A stretch of 64,000 nucleotides of DNA from Alteromonas sp. 1_MG-2023 (GTDB taxonomy: Bacteria; Pseudomonadota; Gammaproteobacteria; Enterobacterales; Alteromonadaceae), in contig NZ_JAUOQH010000001.1 of assembly GCF_030547075.1 (NCBI RefSeq), forward strand, positions 1-64,000. The letters are read 5' to 3'. The notes beneath the pieces are model-generated. The model made no database searches and had not been told where the DNA came from. It saw only the letters and a program-made list of their open reading frames with translations. Shown here piece after piece: positions 1 through 9,713 of this stretch. A program made the position numbers and the translations under genes. The stretch's first letter is position 1, and each line of letters begins with the position of its first letter.

Positions 1-3000
1 ACTGCCGATGGCGATGGTAACTGGAGTGTGACGCCTAATACGCCGTTAGGCGATGGCGTAGAGGTAACGGCAACTGCTACCGATGAAGCAGGCAATGAAA
101 GTGCTTCAACTTCAGAGACAGTTAATGCTGCGGCACCTGGGGTCACCTTCAATGATGTCACCACGAATGACACTACCCCTGAATTGACGGGAACGGTAAC
201 CGATCCAACAGCCACGGTAGTAGTGAACATAAACGGCAATAACTACACCGCCACCAACAATGGCAACGGTACCTGGACACTGGCCGACGATGTGGTAGCC
301 ACATTGGCGGAAGATAGTTATACCGCTACGGTAATAGCAACCGATACTGATAATAATGCCGCGAGTTCAAACGGCTCCGTAGTGATTGATACTAGCGCAC
401 CAGCCGCTCCAGTGGTTAATGCCGGAAACGGTACAGAAATTATAGGTACTGCCGAAGCCGGTGCATTAGTTAGTATTGATGTAAACGGTGACGGTACACC
501 TGATTACACCGTGACTGCCGATGGTGATGGTAACTGGAGTGTAACACCTGATACGCCGTTAGCCGATGGTGTTGAAGTAACAGCGACAGCTACTGATGAA
601 GCTGGTAATGAAAGCCTACCAGGCACAGATACCGTCGATGCCGCTGCCCCTGACGCCCCAGTAGTGAATGCTGGCAACGGTACAGAAATTACTGGTACTG
701 CCGAAGCCGGTGCATTGGTTAGCATTGATGTAGACGGTGACGGTACGCCTGATTACACCGTTACCGCCGATGGCGCTGGCAACTGGAGTGTGACGCCTGA
801 TACCCCATTGGCTGATGGCGTAGAGGTAACGGCAACTGCTACCGATGAAGCAGGCAATGAAAGTGCGCCAACTGCAGATACTGTTGATGCCGCTGCCCCT
901 GACGCCCCAGTGGTCAATGCTGGCAACGGTACAGAAATTATAGGTACTGCCGAAGCCGGTGCATTAGTTAGTATTGATGTAAACGGTGACGGTACACCTG
1001 ATTACACCGTGACTGCCGATGGTGATGGCAACTGGAGTGTGACGCCTGATACGCCGTTAGGCGATGGCGTAGAGGTAACGGCAACTGCTACCGATGAAGC
1101 AGGCAATGAAAGTGCGCCAGCGTCAGATACCGTTGATGCTGCTGCACCTGACGCCCCAGTGGTGAATGCAGGCAATGGCACCGAGATCACAGGTACTGCC
1201 GAAGCCGGTGCGTTGGTTAGCATTGATGTAGACGGTGACGGTACGCCTGATTACACGGTTACCGCCGATGGCGATGGTAACTGGAGTATAACGCCTGATA
1301 CCCCGTTAGCCGATGGTGTTGAAGTAACAGCCACAGCTACTGATGAAGCAGGCAATGAAAGTGCACCAGCTTCAGATACCGTTGATGCCGCTGCACCTGA
1401 CGCACCAGTGGTGAATGCTGGCAATGGCACCGAGATCACAGGTACTGCCGAAGTTGGCGCCTTAGTTAGCATTGATGTAGACGGTGACGGCACACCAGAT
1501 TACACCGTTACCGCCGATGGCGATGGTAACTGGAGTGTGACGCCTGATACCCCGTTAGCCGATGGCGTAGTGATAACGGCAACTGCCACCGATGAAGCTG
1601 GTAATGAAAGCCTACCAGGCGCAGATACCGTCGACGCCGCTGCCCCTAACGCCCCAGTGGTGAATGCTGGCAATGGCACCGAGATCACAGGTACTGCCGA
1701 AGTTGGCGCCTTAGTTAGCATTGATGTAGACGGTGACGGCACACCAGATTACACCGTTACCGCCGATGGCGATGGTAACTGGAGTATCACCCCTGACACC
1801 CCATTGGCTGATGGTGTTGAAGTGACAGCCACAGCTACTGATGAAGCAGGCAATGAAAGTGCGCCAGCTTCAGATACTGTTGATGCCGCAGCCCCTGCAG
1901 CACCAGTAGTAAATGCTGGCAATGGCACCGAGATCACAGGTACTGCCGAAGCCGGTGCATTAGTTAGCATCGATGTAGACGGTGACGGTACACCTGATTA
2001 CACCGTGACGGCCGATGGCGCGGGTAACTGGAGTGTAACGCCTGATACCCCGTTAGCCGATGGCGTCGTGATAACGGCAACTGCCACCGATGAAGCAGGC
2101 AATGAAAGTGCGCCAACTGCAGATACTGTTGATGCCGCTGCACCTGACGCCCCAGTCGTGAATGCTGGCAACGGTACAGAAATTACAGGTACTGCCGAAG
2201 CCGGTGCATTAGTTAGCATCGATGTAGACGGTGACGGTACGCCTGATTACACCGTGACGGCCGATGGCGATGGTAACTGGAGTGTGACGCCTGATACCCC
2301 ATTGGCTGATGGTGTTGAAGTGACAGCCACAGCTACCGATGAAGCAGGTAATGAAAGTGCGCCAGCTTCAGATACTGTTGATGCCGCTGCACCTGACGCA
2401 CCAGTGGTGAATGCTGGCAATGGCACCGAGATCACAGGTACTGCCGAAGTTGGCGCCTTAGTTAGCATTGATGTAGACGGTGACGGCACACCTGATTACA
2501 CGGTTACCGCCGATGGCGATGGTAACTGGAGTATCACCCCTGACACCCCATTAGCCGATGGTGTTGAAGTAACAGCGACAGCTACTGATGAAGCAGGCAA
2601 TGAAAGTGCGCCAGCTTCAGATACTGTTGATGCCGCTGCACCTGACGCCCCAGTAGTAAATGCTGGCAATGGCACCGAGATCACAGGTACTGCCGAAGTT
2701 GGCGCCTTAGTTAATATTGATGTAGACGGTGACGGCACACCTGATTACACCGTGACGGCCGATGGCGCGGGTAACTGGAGTGTCACGCCTGATACCCCGT
2801 TAGCCGATGGCGTAGAGGTAACGGCAACTGCCACTGACGAAGCAGGCAATGTTAGTGCACCAGCCTCAGATACCGTTGATGCTGCTGCACCTGATGTGAC
2901 CATCAATGATGTCACCACTAACGACACTACCCCTGAATTATCGGGAACAGTTGACGATCCAAATGCCACCGTTGTAGTGACCATAAACGGCAATAACTAC

Positions 3001-6000
3001 ATCGCCACCAACAATGGCAACGGTACCTGGACACTGGCCGACGATGTGGTAGCGACATTAGCCGAAGATAGCTATACCGCGACGGTAACAGCTACCGACC
3101 TAGAAAATAACAGCGCTTCTGATAACGGCACTGTGGTAATTGATACCAGTATTGATGGAAATAACAACGGACAAACCGTTACCTTCGATAGTATCACCAA
3201 CGATTCAGGGGTGAACGGTGACTTTATCACTAGCGATAGCACATTAATCTTTAGCGGTACGGTGGACATTGATGATAACACTACGTTAACCGTGAATGTT
3301 GATGGTACTGATTACACCTTTGGCATTGCACCTGAACTCACCATCGATGGCAGTGGTAATTGGAGTCTCGATTTATCGGGTACCTCTTTACCTGCAGGAA
3401 CATACCCTGTTATTGCCACCGTTACCGATGAAGCAGGTAATTCTGCCAGCACCACCAGCCAAGATGTGGTCATACAAGTCATTGATGCCATCAATGATGG
3501 CAACGCTATTGATATGGGTGAGCCAGTTGTAACCGTGAACCCACCAGAAACAACTAGTGACGTACAAGTTATTGGATTGGTGGAATCAACTGGCGGTGTA
3601 GATGCCAGCGCCACCTTTACGGTTTCGCCCGATAATGTAGGCGAAGTACTTATTGAGGTAGACCAGATTTCACTTGTCGCCGTTGCCGATGCTTACATTG
3701 TTGAGGTTTACGATGAAAACGGTGAACTTGTCTATCAAGGGGTTAGCGCAGACTCGCAATTAGTCGATGTGGGCGGATTAGATATCTTCAATGTTTCTGG
3801 TGATGAAACCATCTCAATATCGCTAAGTGGTCTGGATGCAGGTAACTATAGTGTGGTGGTTCGCAACGACGAAAATATACTTGAAGAGCTACTAGATGGT
3901 GACGGAAATGGAGATATTAGCCTTGTCGAACTCGGTAGCGCGGGCGTGGTGCTTGGGCCAGATAACCAAGAAGTTGTCCTTGATACTGTTGAAGCAACTT
4001 TAAACGGCGGTATTTTAGGTATTCCTATTGGCAGTGTGGGTACCCTAGTAAGGGGGGCTTTAGAGACAATACTGGAGACGACTACCATCATTGGGGCCGG
4101 TGACCTTGTTGGCGCTTTAACTGCTCCCCTTGACGCTCTCGGTTTAACAGGCTTCCTAGATGATATTTTAAGTGTGATTGCCGATGTGTTACTCAGCAAT
4201 ACCTTAACCTTACTGCAAGACACTGATATTACCACCACAGTTACCGAATACACCTACACGGGTGAAACGGTAGCACAAGGTAATTTAATTGATGGAGATT
4301 CTGGCGGTGTGGGCGCTGACACTATTCTTGATGGTGCCCAAGTCACATTTGTTATCAATGCAGAAGGTGAAAGTGTTAGCGTTCCTGCTACAGGCACCAC
4401 AACAATTCAAGGCGAATATGGTGTATTAGAAATTGCTGCAGATGGCACCTATACCTATACCGCAGATGGGGACCGTAGTGCTATTGGCCAAGATGAGGTG
4501 TTTAACTACACCCTATCTGACGGGGAAACCTCTGACATTGCCACTCTTACTATTACCATTTCGGGAAGCGACTTCCCACCTGTTGTTGCACAGAACGACA
4601 GCAACGATATGGATTTAGGTGCTCAAACCGCTATTGTGAATGCTCCTGTCACAGACAGCGATACGCAAGTACTAGGCTTAGCCGAAGGTTCACCTGCGGC
4701 GGGCTCTCCAATGGCAAGTACAACCCTGACTGTAGATGAAGGCTACTTTGGTGAAGTGGTGGTAGAAGTGAGCCAAACCGCTCTGGTTGCTGTTGCCGAT
4801 GCATATAGTGTTGAAATTATTGATGCAGAGGGTAATGTCGTTGCCACAGCGATGACACCAGACAACCCATTAGTTGGCGACGTAGCAGGCATAAACTTAA
4901 TAGGTGTTACCGGTGACAACACTTTAGTTGCAACTTTCTCAGGGCTTCCTGCTGGCGACTACACAGTAGTGGTACGCAATGATGAAAGCGCGCTTGAATC
5001 TTTATTCGATCAAGATGGTGATGGTTCTATTACCCTGACAGAGTTGGGTGATGATGGCGTAGTGCTAGGTGAAGAAAACCAAGACGTTGTGCTGACAGCA
5101 GTCGAAGATGCACTTAACGGCAGTAATGCCAGCGTATTAGGTTCTCTTGGCTTAGGTACTGTAGTACGAGCGTTAATTCTAGAGCCTGCATTGGGCACAG
5201 CGGATTCACTCGGCGCTGGTGACTTGGTAAGCACTATCACCACTGGCTTAAACGCATTTGGTTTAGCTTTATTAATAGATGATGTACTTGATGTAGTTGC
5301 AGCAGCGCTACTAAGTAACACCCTCACGTTACTGCAACAAACAGATGTCACGTCAACACTTACCGAATACGCGTTTGACGGCAGCACTACAACATCGGGA
5401 AATGTTATAGATGCTAGCAACAGCGGTGATGTTAGCGATAGCATTGTTCAAGGCGGGGTAGTGACACAAGTTACCCATACCAACGGCGAGGAAGTAACCG
5501 TGTTAGGTAGCGATGCTGCGGGGGTTACTATCTCAGGTAACTTTGGTGACTTAACCATCTATGAAGACGGCAGTTACACCTATGTCGCTAACGGGGTACG
5601 GGATGGTTTAGGTGATACTGATAGCTTTAGCTACACCATTTCAGATGGGACTAATACGTCTACTGCGAACCTCAACTTTAACCTATCAGGGCAAGGGGTA
5701 TCGGCAGACTCGGCCCGTGCTGAATTAACTTACGACTTTGTTTCAGACACTGGCCCTAGTGAACTAGATGCGCTTTCTCATAGTTATTTATTAGGGGTGG
5801 GGGGCAGCTTTAGCGATACCAGCAGTACGTTTGCCGTCGCTACAGACACGACTCAAGATATTACGTTAAACGTTGATAATGGTAGCCTGCTGTCACTGGT
5901 TTCAAGCCTTACTGTTACTGTAGAAAAGTTTGAAAACGGAGTATGGGAAGAGTATAGAGTTTTCCCAAGTGGCGAGCTTGTTAGCTTATTAGGCATTGAT

Positions 6001-6933
6001 GGCGACACCGTGCTTACCGTTAACGGATTAAACGAAGGCTTGTACCGTTTGTCAATGAGCGGTACGACAGGCCTTGGCGTAGCCGGTAGTATTAGTGTAG
6101 ACCTATCCTCTACCATCAACTACCTTGACCAGTTTGAAGTCAGCGGCGTACAAACCGCCACCGGAAATCTGTTCGAAAACGATGTGCTCTTTAACCCAAC
6201 ATACGATGTAACTGTATCTACTGACGGAACAAACTTCCAAGACGCTACGGGTGGCATTACGTTACTGGGTGATTACGGCACGTTGCAAATTGACGAAACA
6301 GGTGCTTACACCTATACACCAGACGGTTCCTTGAGTGTGTTTGGCGGTACATTAACCGATACCTTTATGTATAGTATCGAATATCCTGATGGCACCGTTG
6401 AACAAGCTGACTTTAATGTATTTGTCACGGCCTCAGGTGAAGGTGTACCAGTAGTAGAAACAAGTAACTCACCTGAAGCCATGGAAAATAGTTCATCAGA
6501 GTCGGTAAGTGCATCACAAAGCACAGAAACGGAAGCTACTGATGAACCCAAAGCGCCTAACGTTATTGAATTTAATGGGCAGTCTGAACAAACCGTCGAG
6601 TTAAACACTGATTCTCAAGTGGTGACATCTGAGAGCACATTGCCGGAAGATATAATTACCCTTCCAGAGGAAGACGATATTATTACCATCGGGCTGGAAA
6701 CCGAAGTAACGATTGATACAGTAGATCTTGAGCTTCCACCGGAAGATTTGATTTTACCGTCGATAGAGGCTATTCCTTCAGATTCTGACAGCGATAGCAC
6801 ATCGGTAGCTGAGTCTGGGCCGGTGTCTGGTGATACTTCTAAAGAGAGTGACAGTAATATTGGTATTGCTACTCCGTCAGAGTCGGAAGTGCTTAAAACA
6901 GCAATTGATAAATTCCCGTCAACGGATATTTAA
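1..6933 (+). CDS. Giant Ig-like repeat adhesin (BapA/LapF-like), 5' end outside window
   Basis: The reading frame is open from base 1, so the gene begins upstream; about 2310 residues are visible. The first part is a chain of roughly 83-residue bacterial Ig-like units with acidic DVDGDGTPDY and TDEAGNES signatures (ten exact-length units), flanked by two copies of another Ig-like domain (about bases 142-396 and 2896-3150, sharing NDVTTNDTTPEL). A duplicated module of about 350 residues follows (about 3530-4570 and 4571-5690), each copy with VAVADAY and NTLTLLQ motifs and ending in a cadherin-like YTxTADG/SYTYVANG fold; a partial third follows. The last 150 residues are Ser/Glu/Asp rich. Such proteins are normally secreted by type I systems and mediate biofilm formation or attachment. 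No secretion genes are in view, and the membrane-retention and N-terminal parts cannot be assessed. Confidence 0.85.
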   Translation, partial: TADGDGNWSVTPNTPLGDGVEVTATATDEAGNESASTSETVNAAAPGVTFNDVTTNDTTPELTGTVTDPTATVVVNINGNNYTATNNGNGTWTLADDVVATLAEDSYTATVIATDTDNNAASSNGSVVIDTSAPAAPVVNAGNGTEIIGTAEAGALVSIDVNGDGTPDYTVTADGDGNWSVTPDTPLADGVEVTATATDEAGNESLPGTDTVDAAAPDAPVVNAGNGTEITGTAEAGALVSIDVDGDGTPDYTVTADGAGNWSVTPDTPLADGVEVTATATDEAGNESAPTADTVDAAAPDAPVVNAGNGTEIIGTAEAGALVSIDVNGDGTPDYTVTADGDGNWSVTPDTPLGDGVEVTATATDEAGNESAPASDTVDAAAPDAPVVNAGNGTEITGTAEAGALVSIDVDGDGTPDYTVTADGDGNWSITPDTPLADGVEVTATATDEAGNESAPASDTVDAAAPDAPVVNAGNGTEITGTAEVGALVSIDVDGDGTPDYTVTADGDGNWSVTPDTPLADGVVITATATDEAGNESLPGADTVDAAAPNAPVVNAGNGTEITGTAEVGALVSIDVDGDGTPDYTVTADGDGNWSITPDTPLADGVEVTATATDEAGNESAPASDTVDAAAPAAPVVNAGNGTEITGTAEAGALVSIDVDGDGTPDYTVTADGAGNWSVTPDTPLADGVVITATATDEAGNESAPTADTVDAAAPDAPVVNAGNGTEITGTAEAGALVSIDVDGDGTPDYTVTADGDGNWSVTPDTPLADGVEVTATATDEAGNESAPASDTVDAAAPDAPVVNAGNGTEITGTAEVGALVSIDVDGDGTPDYTVTADGDGNWSITPDTPLADGVEVTATATDEAGNESAPASDTVDAAAPDAPVVNAGNGTEITGTAEVGALVNIDVDGDGTPDYTVTADGAGNWSVTPDTPLADGVEVTATATDEAGNVSAPASDTVDAAAPDVTINDVTTNDTTPELSGTVDDPNATVVVTINGNNYIATNNGNGTWTLADDVVATLAEDSYTATVTATDLENNSASDNGTVVIDTSIDGNNNGQTVTFDSITNDSGVNGDFITSDSTLIFSGTVDIDDNTTLTVNVDGTDYTFGIAPELTIDGSGNWSLDLSGTSLPAGTYPVIATVTDEAGNSASTTSQDVVIQVIDAINDGNAIDMGEPVVTVNPPETTSDVQVIGLVESTGGVDASATFTVSPDNVGEVLIEVDQISLVAVADAYIVEVYDENGELVYQGVSADSQLVDVGGLDIFNVSGDETISISLSGLDAGNYSVVVRNDENILEELLDGDGNGDISLVELGSAGVVLGPDNQEVVLDTVEATLNGGILGIPIGSVGTLVRGALETILETTTIIGAGDLVGALTAPLDALGLTGFLDDILSVIADVLLSNTLTLLQDTDITTTVTEYTYTGETVAQGNLIDGDSGGVGADTILDGAQVTFVINAEGESVSVPATGTTTIQGEYGVLEIAADGTYTYTADGDRSAIGQDEVFNYTLSDGETSDIATLTITISGSDFPPVVAQNDSNDMDLGAQTAIVNAPVTDSDTQVLGLAEGSPAAGSPMASTTLTVDEGYFGEVVVEVSQTALVAVADAYSVEIIDAEGNVVATAMTPDNPLVGDVAGINLIGVTGDNTLVATFSGLPAGDYTVVVRNDESALESLFDQDGDGSITLTELGDDGVVLGEENQDVVLTAVEDALNGSNASVLGSLGLGTVVRALILEPALGTADSLGAGDLVSTITTGLNAFGLALLIDDVLDVVAAALLSNTLTLLQQTDVTSTLTEYAFDGSTTTSGNVIDASNSGDVSDSIVQGGVVTQVTHTNGEEVTVLGSDAAGVTISGNFGDLTIYEDGSYTYVANGVRDGLGDTDSFSYTISDGTNTSTANLNFNLSGQGVSADSARAELTYDFVSDTGPSELDALSHSYLLGVGGSFSDTSSTFAVATDTTQDITLNVDNGSLLSLVSSLTVTVEKFENGVWEEYRVFPSGELVSLLGIDGDTVLTVNGLNEGLYRLSMSGTTGLGVAGSISVDLSSTINYLDQFEVSGVQTATGNLFENDVLFNPTYDVTVSTDGTNFQDATGGITLLGDYGTLQIDETGAYTYTPDGSLSVFGGTLTDTFMYSIEYPDGTVEQADFNVFVTASGEGVPVVETSNSPEAMENSSSESVSASQSTETEATDEPKAPNVIEFNGQSEQTVELNTDSQVVTSESTLPEDIITLPEEDDIITIGLETEVTIDTVDLELPPEDLILPSIEAIPSDSDSDSTSVAESGPVSGDTSKESDSNIGIATPSESEVLKTAIDKFPSTDI
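397..2886 (+). repeat. Ten tandem 249-bp in-frame repeats inside the adhesin gene
   Basis: The motif encoding APxAPVVNAGNGTEI recurs at 397, 646, 895, 1144, 1393, 1642, 1891, 2140, 2389 and 2638, exactly 249 bp apart, and the register ends at 2887. Each unit encodes one 83-residue Ig-like domain. Units differ by scattered, often synonymous changes, and some variants (for example the AEVGALVSI and SLPGADT versions) recur in non-adjacent units, which suggests shuffling by recombination. Copy number can change in steps that keep the frame. Confidence 0.95.
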
Positions 6934-6955
6934 TATAAACGTGATTTGAGCAAAA

Positions 6956-6988
6956 AGCCCTGATGCATAAAGCATCAGGGCTTTTTTT
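6956..6988 (+). terminator. Intrinsic terminator of the adhesin gene
   Basis: An 11-bp perfect stem (6956-6966 with 6972-6982) with a five-base loop is followed by a run of seven T, 23 bp after the stop codon. Confidence 0.9.
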
Positions 6989-7130
6989 ATTTACAAACTT
7001 GCGAAACTCACTGCTTACAATGTCTAATTATTCTATACGACAAACAAGCAGGTAAATTTTAAAACCTATACTATGAAACCTTCGGCACCTCATTGATTAA
7101 TCAAAGGGTTTCGTATTTGATGGAACTACG

Positions 7131-7136
7131 TATAAT
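7131..7136 (+). promoter_or_regulatory. Probable -10 box for the tRNA-Arg gene
   Basis: A perfect TATAAT lies 18 bp upstream of the mature tRNA 5' end. No good -35 box is seen at the usual spacing, so the assignment is tentative. Confidence 0.45.
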
Positions 7137-7154
7137 AAACTCTCACTATGTTAG

Positions 7155-7229
7155 GTCCCCATAGTTTAATGGATAAAACAAGGCCCTCCTAAGGCTTAGA
7201 TGTTGGTTCGATTCCAGCTGGGGACGCCA
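7155..7229 (+). tRNA. tRNA-Arg (anticodon CCT)
   Basis: A full cloverleaf can be folded. The acceptor stem pairs 7155-7161 with 7219-7225. The D arm has gttt/aaac. The anticodon stem aggcc/ggctt encloses the loop ctcctaa (anticodon CCT, reading AGG). The T stem gttgg/ccagc encloses ttcgatt. An encoded CCA end is at 7227-7229. It is a single gene, not part of a cluster. This minor arginine tRNA is a common integration site for mobile elements, but no duplicated 3' end was noticed nearby. Confidence 0.95.
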
Positions 7230-7286
7230 CTACAAAAGGCTCAACTTCAAACTCTTCTAGTGTCAACGTCCCAGCTTAAATCAATA

Positions 7287-8363
7287 TTATTGCCCCAAAT
7301 AATCATCCAAAATATCTTGCCATTCATCTGTTTCGATTACTTTAAGTAACGCTGTATTAATTTTTTCTCTTTGGGCGCTGTTCTCTGGCAATGCAATAGC
7401 ATAATCCTGACGCTCAATGACTTCAGGTAAAATAAGAATGCTGTCTTCATATTTACCTTTAGTTAAATACTGTAGAATGGGCTTATCGTAAACAAATGCA
7501 TCTACTTTGCCCGATTCCAATTGTGATAAACCTTCCTCAACACTTTCAAGCCGTTTAAATCCGATATTCTCTCGTTGCAAAAACGCACTACTTGCAGAGC
7601 CGGACAAAGTAGCGACCCGAACATCGGGTAAATCTTCCACGCCTTTTACACTTGAAGATAACTGACTTACGGTAAGGCTTGTGGCTATCGCTGCGGTAAA
7701 ACTACTGATAATAATTATGGCTGCGAACATCCAAATAAAGCCGATTACCCTGCCCCCTAATGTTACTGGTGCTTTATCGCCATAACCTACTGTGGTCATA
7801 GTGACTGCCGCCCACCAGAAACTCGCGCCCAGCCCTTTTTGCGTTGAGCCGCCAAACATATCAGCATTATGCTTTCTCTCAAATACCCAGAGTAACGCAC
7901 CCACTGCTAGTAATAGACCACATAGTGCGGAAAGTGCGAGTAGGAATTCCCAGCTGAAAAAGCCTTTCACCGCTGACATCCACCGATTTCCTTCGCTAGG
8001 AACGGCAATAGCTAAACCGGTGGTATAGAAGGGGTGAGTAAAATCGATAACCGTTTCTCTTTGAGCATTTACGGTAAGGGCAGCAACCGATGCATCAAAA
8101 CGCCCCTCTTTTACGCCATCAACCAATTCAACTAATGACGCTTCAGTGAATTCGTAGTCGGTACCCGTTAATTCAGCTATTTGTTTCCAGAGGGAAATGC
8201 TAATTCCTTCAAACGAGCCATCATCGTTCTTTATTACAAAGGGAGGCGCAACCTTGGTAGCAATAACCTGTTTCCCTTCAGCTTCATTTGTTTGCGCGAC
8301 ACTTGGCATCATGACACTCAAGCAACACACGATGACGCTCATTAACCGACTCGTTTTTTTCAT
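7287..8363 (-). CDS. Ionotropic glutamate receptor-like potassium channel (GluR0 type)
   Basis: The 358-residue product has a signal peptide (about 1-24). A periplasmic substrate-binding lobe (about 30-130) is interrupted by a channel: a membrane helix (139-161), a pore loop with the potassium selectivity filter TVGYGD (191-196) and a second helix (205-226) running into SFTAAIATSL (221-230), which resembles the SYTANLA gate of glutamate receptors. The second binding lobe follows (about 240-358). This arrangement is that of prokaryotic glutamate-receptor channels such as Synechocystis GluR0: binding an extracellular amino acid would open a potassium-selective pore in the inner membrane. The ligand cannot be named from sequence. 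The gene stands alone and converges on the tRNA. Confidence 0.85.
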   Translation of the reverse strand: MKKTSRLMSVIVCCLSVMMPSVAQTNEAEGKQVIATKVAPPFVIKNDDGSFEGISISLWKQIAELTGTDYEFTEASLVELVDGVKEGRFDASVAALTVNAQRETVIDFTHPFYTTGLAIAVPSEGNRWMSAVKGFFSWEFLLALSALCGLLLAVGALLWVFERKHNADMFGGSTQKGLGASFWWAAVTMTTVGYGDKAPVTLGGRVIGFIWMFAAIIIISSFTAAIATSLTVSQLSSSVKGVEDLPDVRVATLSGSASSAFLQRENIGFKRLESVEEGLSQLESGKVDAFVYDKPILQYLTKGKYEDSILILPEVIERQDYAIALPENSAQREKINTALLKVIETDEWQDILDDYLGQ

Positions 8364-8656
8364 ACTTGTCCTTGATGTTTTATTTTTATCTAAAATAAAC
8401 TTACGCTAATTATTCTGTTTGTAACCCGTCTATAAAATAGCTTCGTACTATGAAATACACGCACACTTGATAGTTTTGTACGACACTTATACATTTAAGA
8501 TTAACCTATTGAGTTTGAGGATAGAATTTTTAGCAAAGAGCCCCACTTATTTTAAGTAATACACGCTTCAGGTAACCCACGTTTAGGTCAGCGGTAAAGT
8601 AGTATATGAGAACGAATACTTTCGAAGTAATGTCTCGCTAAGTGTTGGAGAGGACT

Positions 8657-9247
8657 ATGACTGAAATTGAAACAAATGATGATTTACATACGTTCTTTGC
8701 TGAAATGCAGGATGTAAAACCTATTAAATCTTCTAATAAGGCCTTATTACACGATACAGAAAGCGCGCTCGCTGAAAAAAAGAGACGAGCAGCACGTCAA
8801 CGTAGCGAACGGGAAAAGCTAAAAAGTCCGCTAAGTTTGGAAGGAGTGACACCAGTAAAGCCTGACGATTTCATTTTATTCCAACAACCAGGTATTCAAG
8901 ATGGTGTGTTCAAAAAATTACGCATGGGTAAATACCCATTAGAAGAAACCCTTTCTCTAAGTGGCATGACGATTGAGCAAAGTAGAGACGCGCTGTACAA
9001 CGCAATTACTGCATCGCATAAGCGGGGTGTACGAGCGTTGTTAATTAAGCACGGAAAAGGTGAAGACAGTAAACCCTTTCCAGCCTACAAGAAAAGCTTC
9101 GTCAATCACTGGTTGCTTGAATTAGAAGAAGTGATTGCTTATCACACTGCACAACCCATGCATGGCGGTTTTGCTGCGACGTATGTTTTATTGAAAAAGC
9201 ATCCAGATCAGAAATTGATCAATAGAGAGAAAAATAGGAAAGGCTGA
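8657..9247 (+). CDS. smrA: SmrA-like Smr-domain nuclease
   Basis: The 196-residue product has a charged N-terminal half and a C-terminal Smr domain. The region LSLSGMTIEQSRDAL is followed by LLIKHGKG and a GGFAATYVLL strand. The DLHG motif of MutS2-type Smr domains is replaced by LSLSG, as in the SmrA (YdaL) branch, whereas HGKG is kept. Family members are DNA or RNA endonucleases; the cellular role of this branch is poorly defined. The ATG at 8657 is chosen because GGAGAGG (8647-8653) sits just upstream; an in-frame GTG at 8642 has no such site. Confidence 0.85.
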   Translation: MTEIETNDDLHTFFAEMQDVKPIKSSNKALLHDTESALAEKKRRAARQRSEREKLKSPLSLEGVTPVKPDDFILFQQPGIQDGVFKKLRMGKYPLEETLSLSGMTIEQSRDALYNAITASHKRGVRALLIKHGKGEDSKPFPAYKKSFVNHWLLELEEVIAYHTAQPMHGGFAATYVLLKKHPDQKLINREKNRKG

Positions 9248-9288
9248 TAGCCAAAGATATGCTAAATGAATTGGTAAAGCTGAGTGAT

Positions 9289-9322
9289 TAACGCCAGTAT
9301 CTAAGCATAGATACTGGCGTTA
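9289..9322. terminator. Probable terminator between convergent genes
   Basis: A perfect 14-bp inverted repeat (9289-9302 with 9309-9322) with a six-base loop lies between smrA and the convergent small gene. There is no strong T run on either side, so efficiency is uncertain. Confidence 0.55.
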
Positions 9323-9338
9323 GAATTTCACTTTCAGA

Positions 9339-9479
9339 CTACTTAACTGAAGACTGCACAACTAGCGTTGAAGTAACGTCGGCAGATTTAGCTGAACTGC
9401 TGAAAACAGCAGTAACAAACATCAGCACAACCGCTATGGCTACTCCGGTTAAGCCAAACCCTTTAGATGAACGATTCAT
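9339..9479 (-). CDS. Small single-span membrane protein, unknown function
   Basis: This 46-residue product has a short basic N-terminus (MNRSSKG), one hydrophobic helix (about 10-28) and a small polar tail. I chose the ATG at 9479, about 7 bp after the purine-rich AAGAGA; a longer frame to 9566 has no better start. The helix could also be a signal peptide leaving a peptide of about 15 residues. It lies between smrA and purL on the purL strand. No family is recognised, and it may not be expressed. Confidence 0.45.
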   Translation of the reverse strand: MNRSSKGFGLTGVAIAVVLMFVTAVFSSSAKSADVTSTLVVQSSVK

Positions 9480-9663
9480 TCGTCGTCTCTTGTTATCAAC
9501 ACCAACAATATATTTTGTTGGTACAACCCTTAACAAACTCCTGTAACCAGTCTGCAATCCCTGCATTGCACTACAATAGATCAGCGACTTATCGAAGACA
9601 AGCCCTCAGTACAAATTTTTGACACTTTGCCAATCTATTGACACGCTTAGTGCCCATTTAAAC

Positions 9664-9702
9664 GAAAAAGTAGTGATAAGAACGTCTTACCCGCTACTTT
9701 TC
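9664..9702 (-). terminator. Probable intrinsic terminator of purL
   Basis: Just downstream of the purL stop, AAAAGTAG and CTACTTTT pair around an inner TAAGA/TCTTA stem, followed on the minus strand by a T-rich stretch (CTACTTTTTCG). Confidence 0.5.
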
Positions 9703-9713
9703 CATTGTTTTGC

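Noticed and set aside
504-2993. A series of regularly spaced 70-80 codon frames on the minus strand
   Set aside because: They are mirror frames of the 249-bp adhesin repeats, all alike and without ribosome-binding sites; the plus-strand protein explains them.
7155-7229. tRNA-Arg as an attachment site of an integrated element
   Set aside because: No integrase, no duplicated tRNA 3' end and no phage-like genes are visible in the window.
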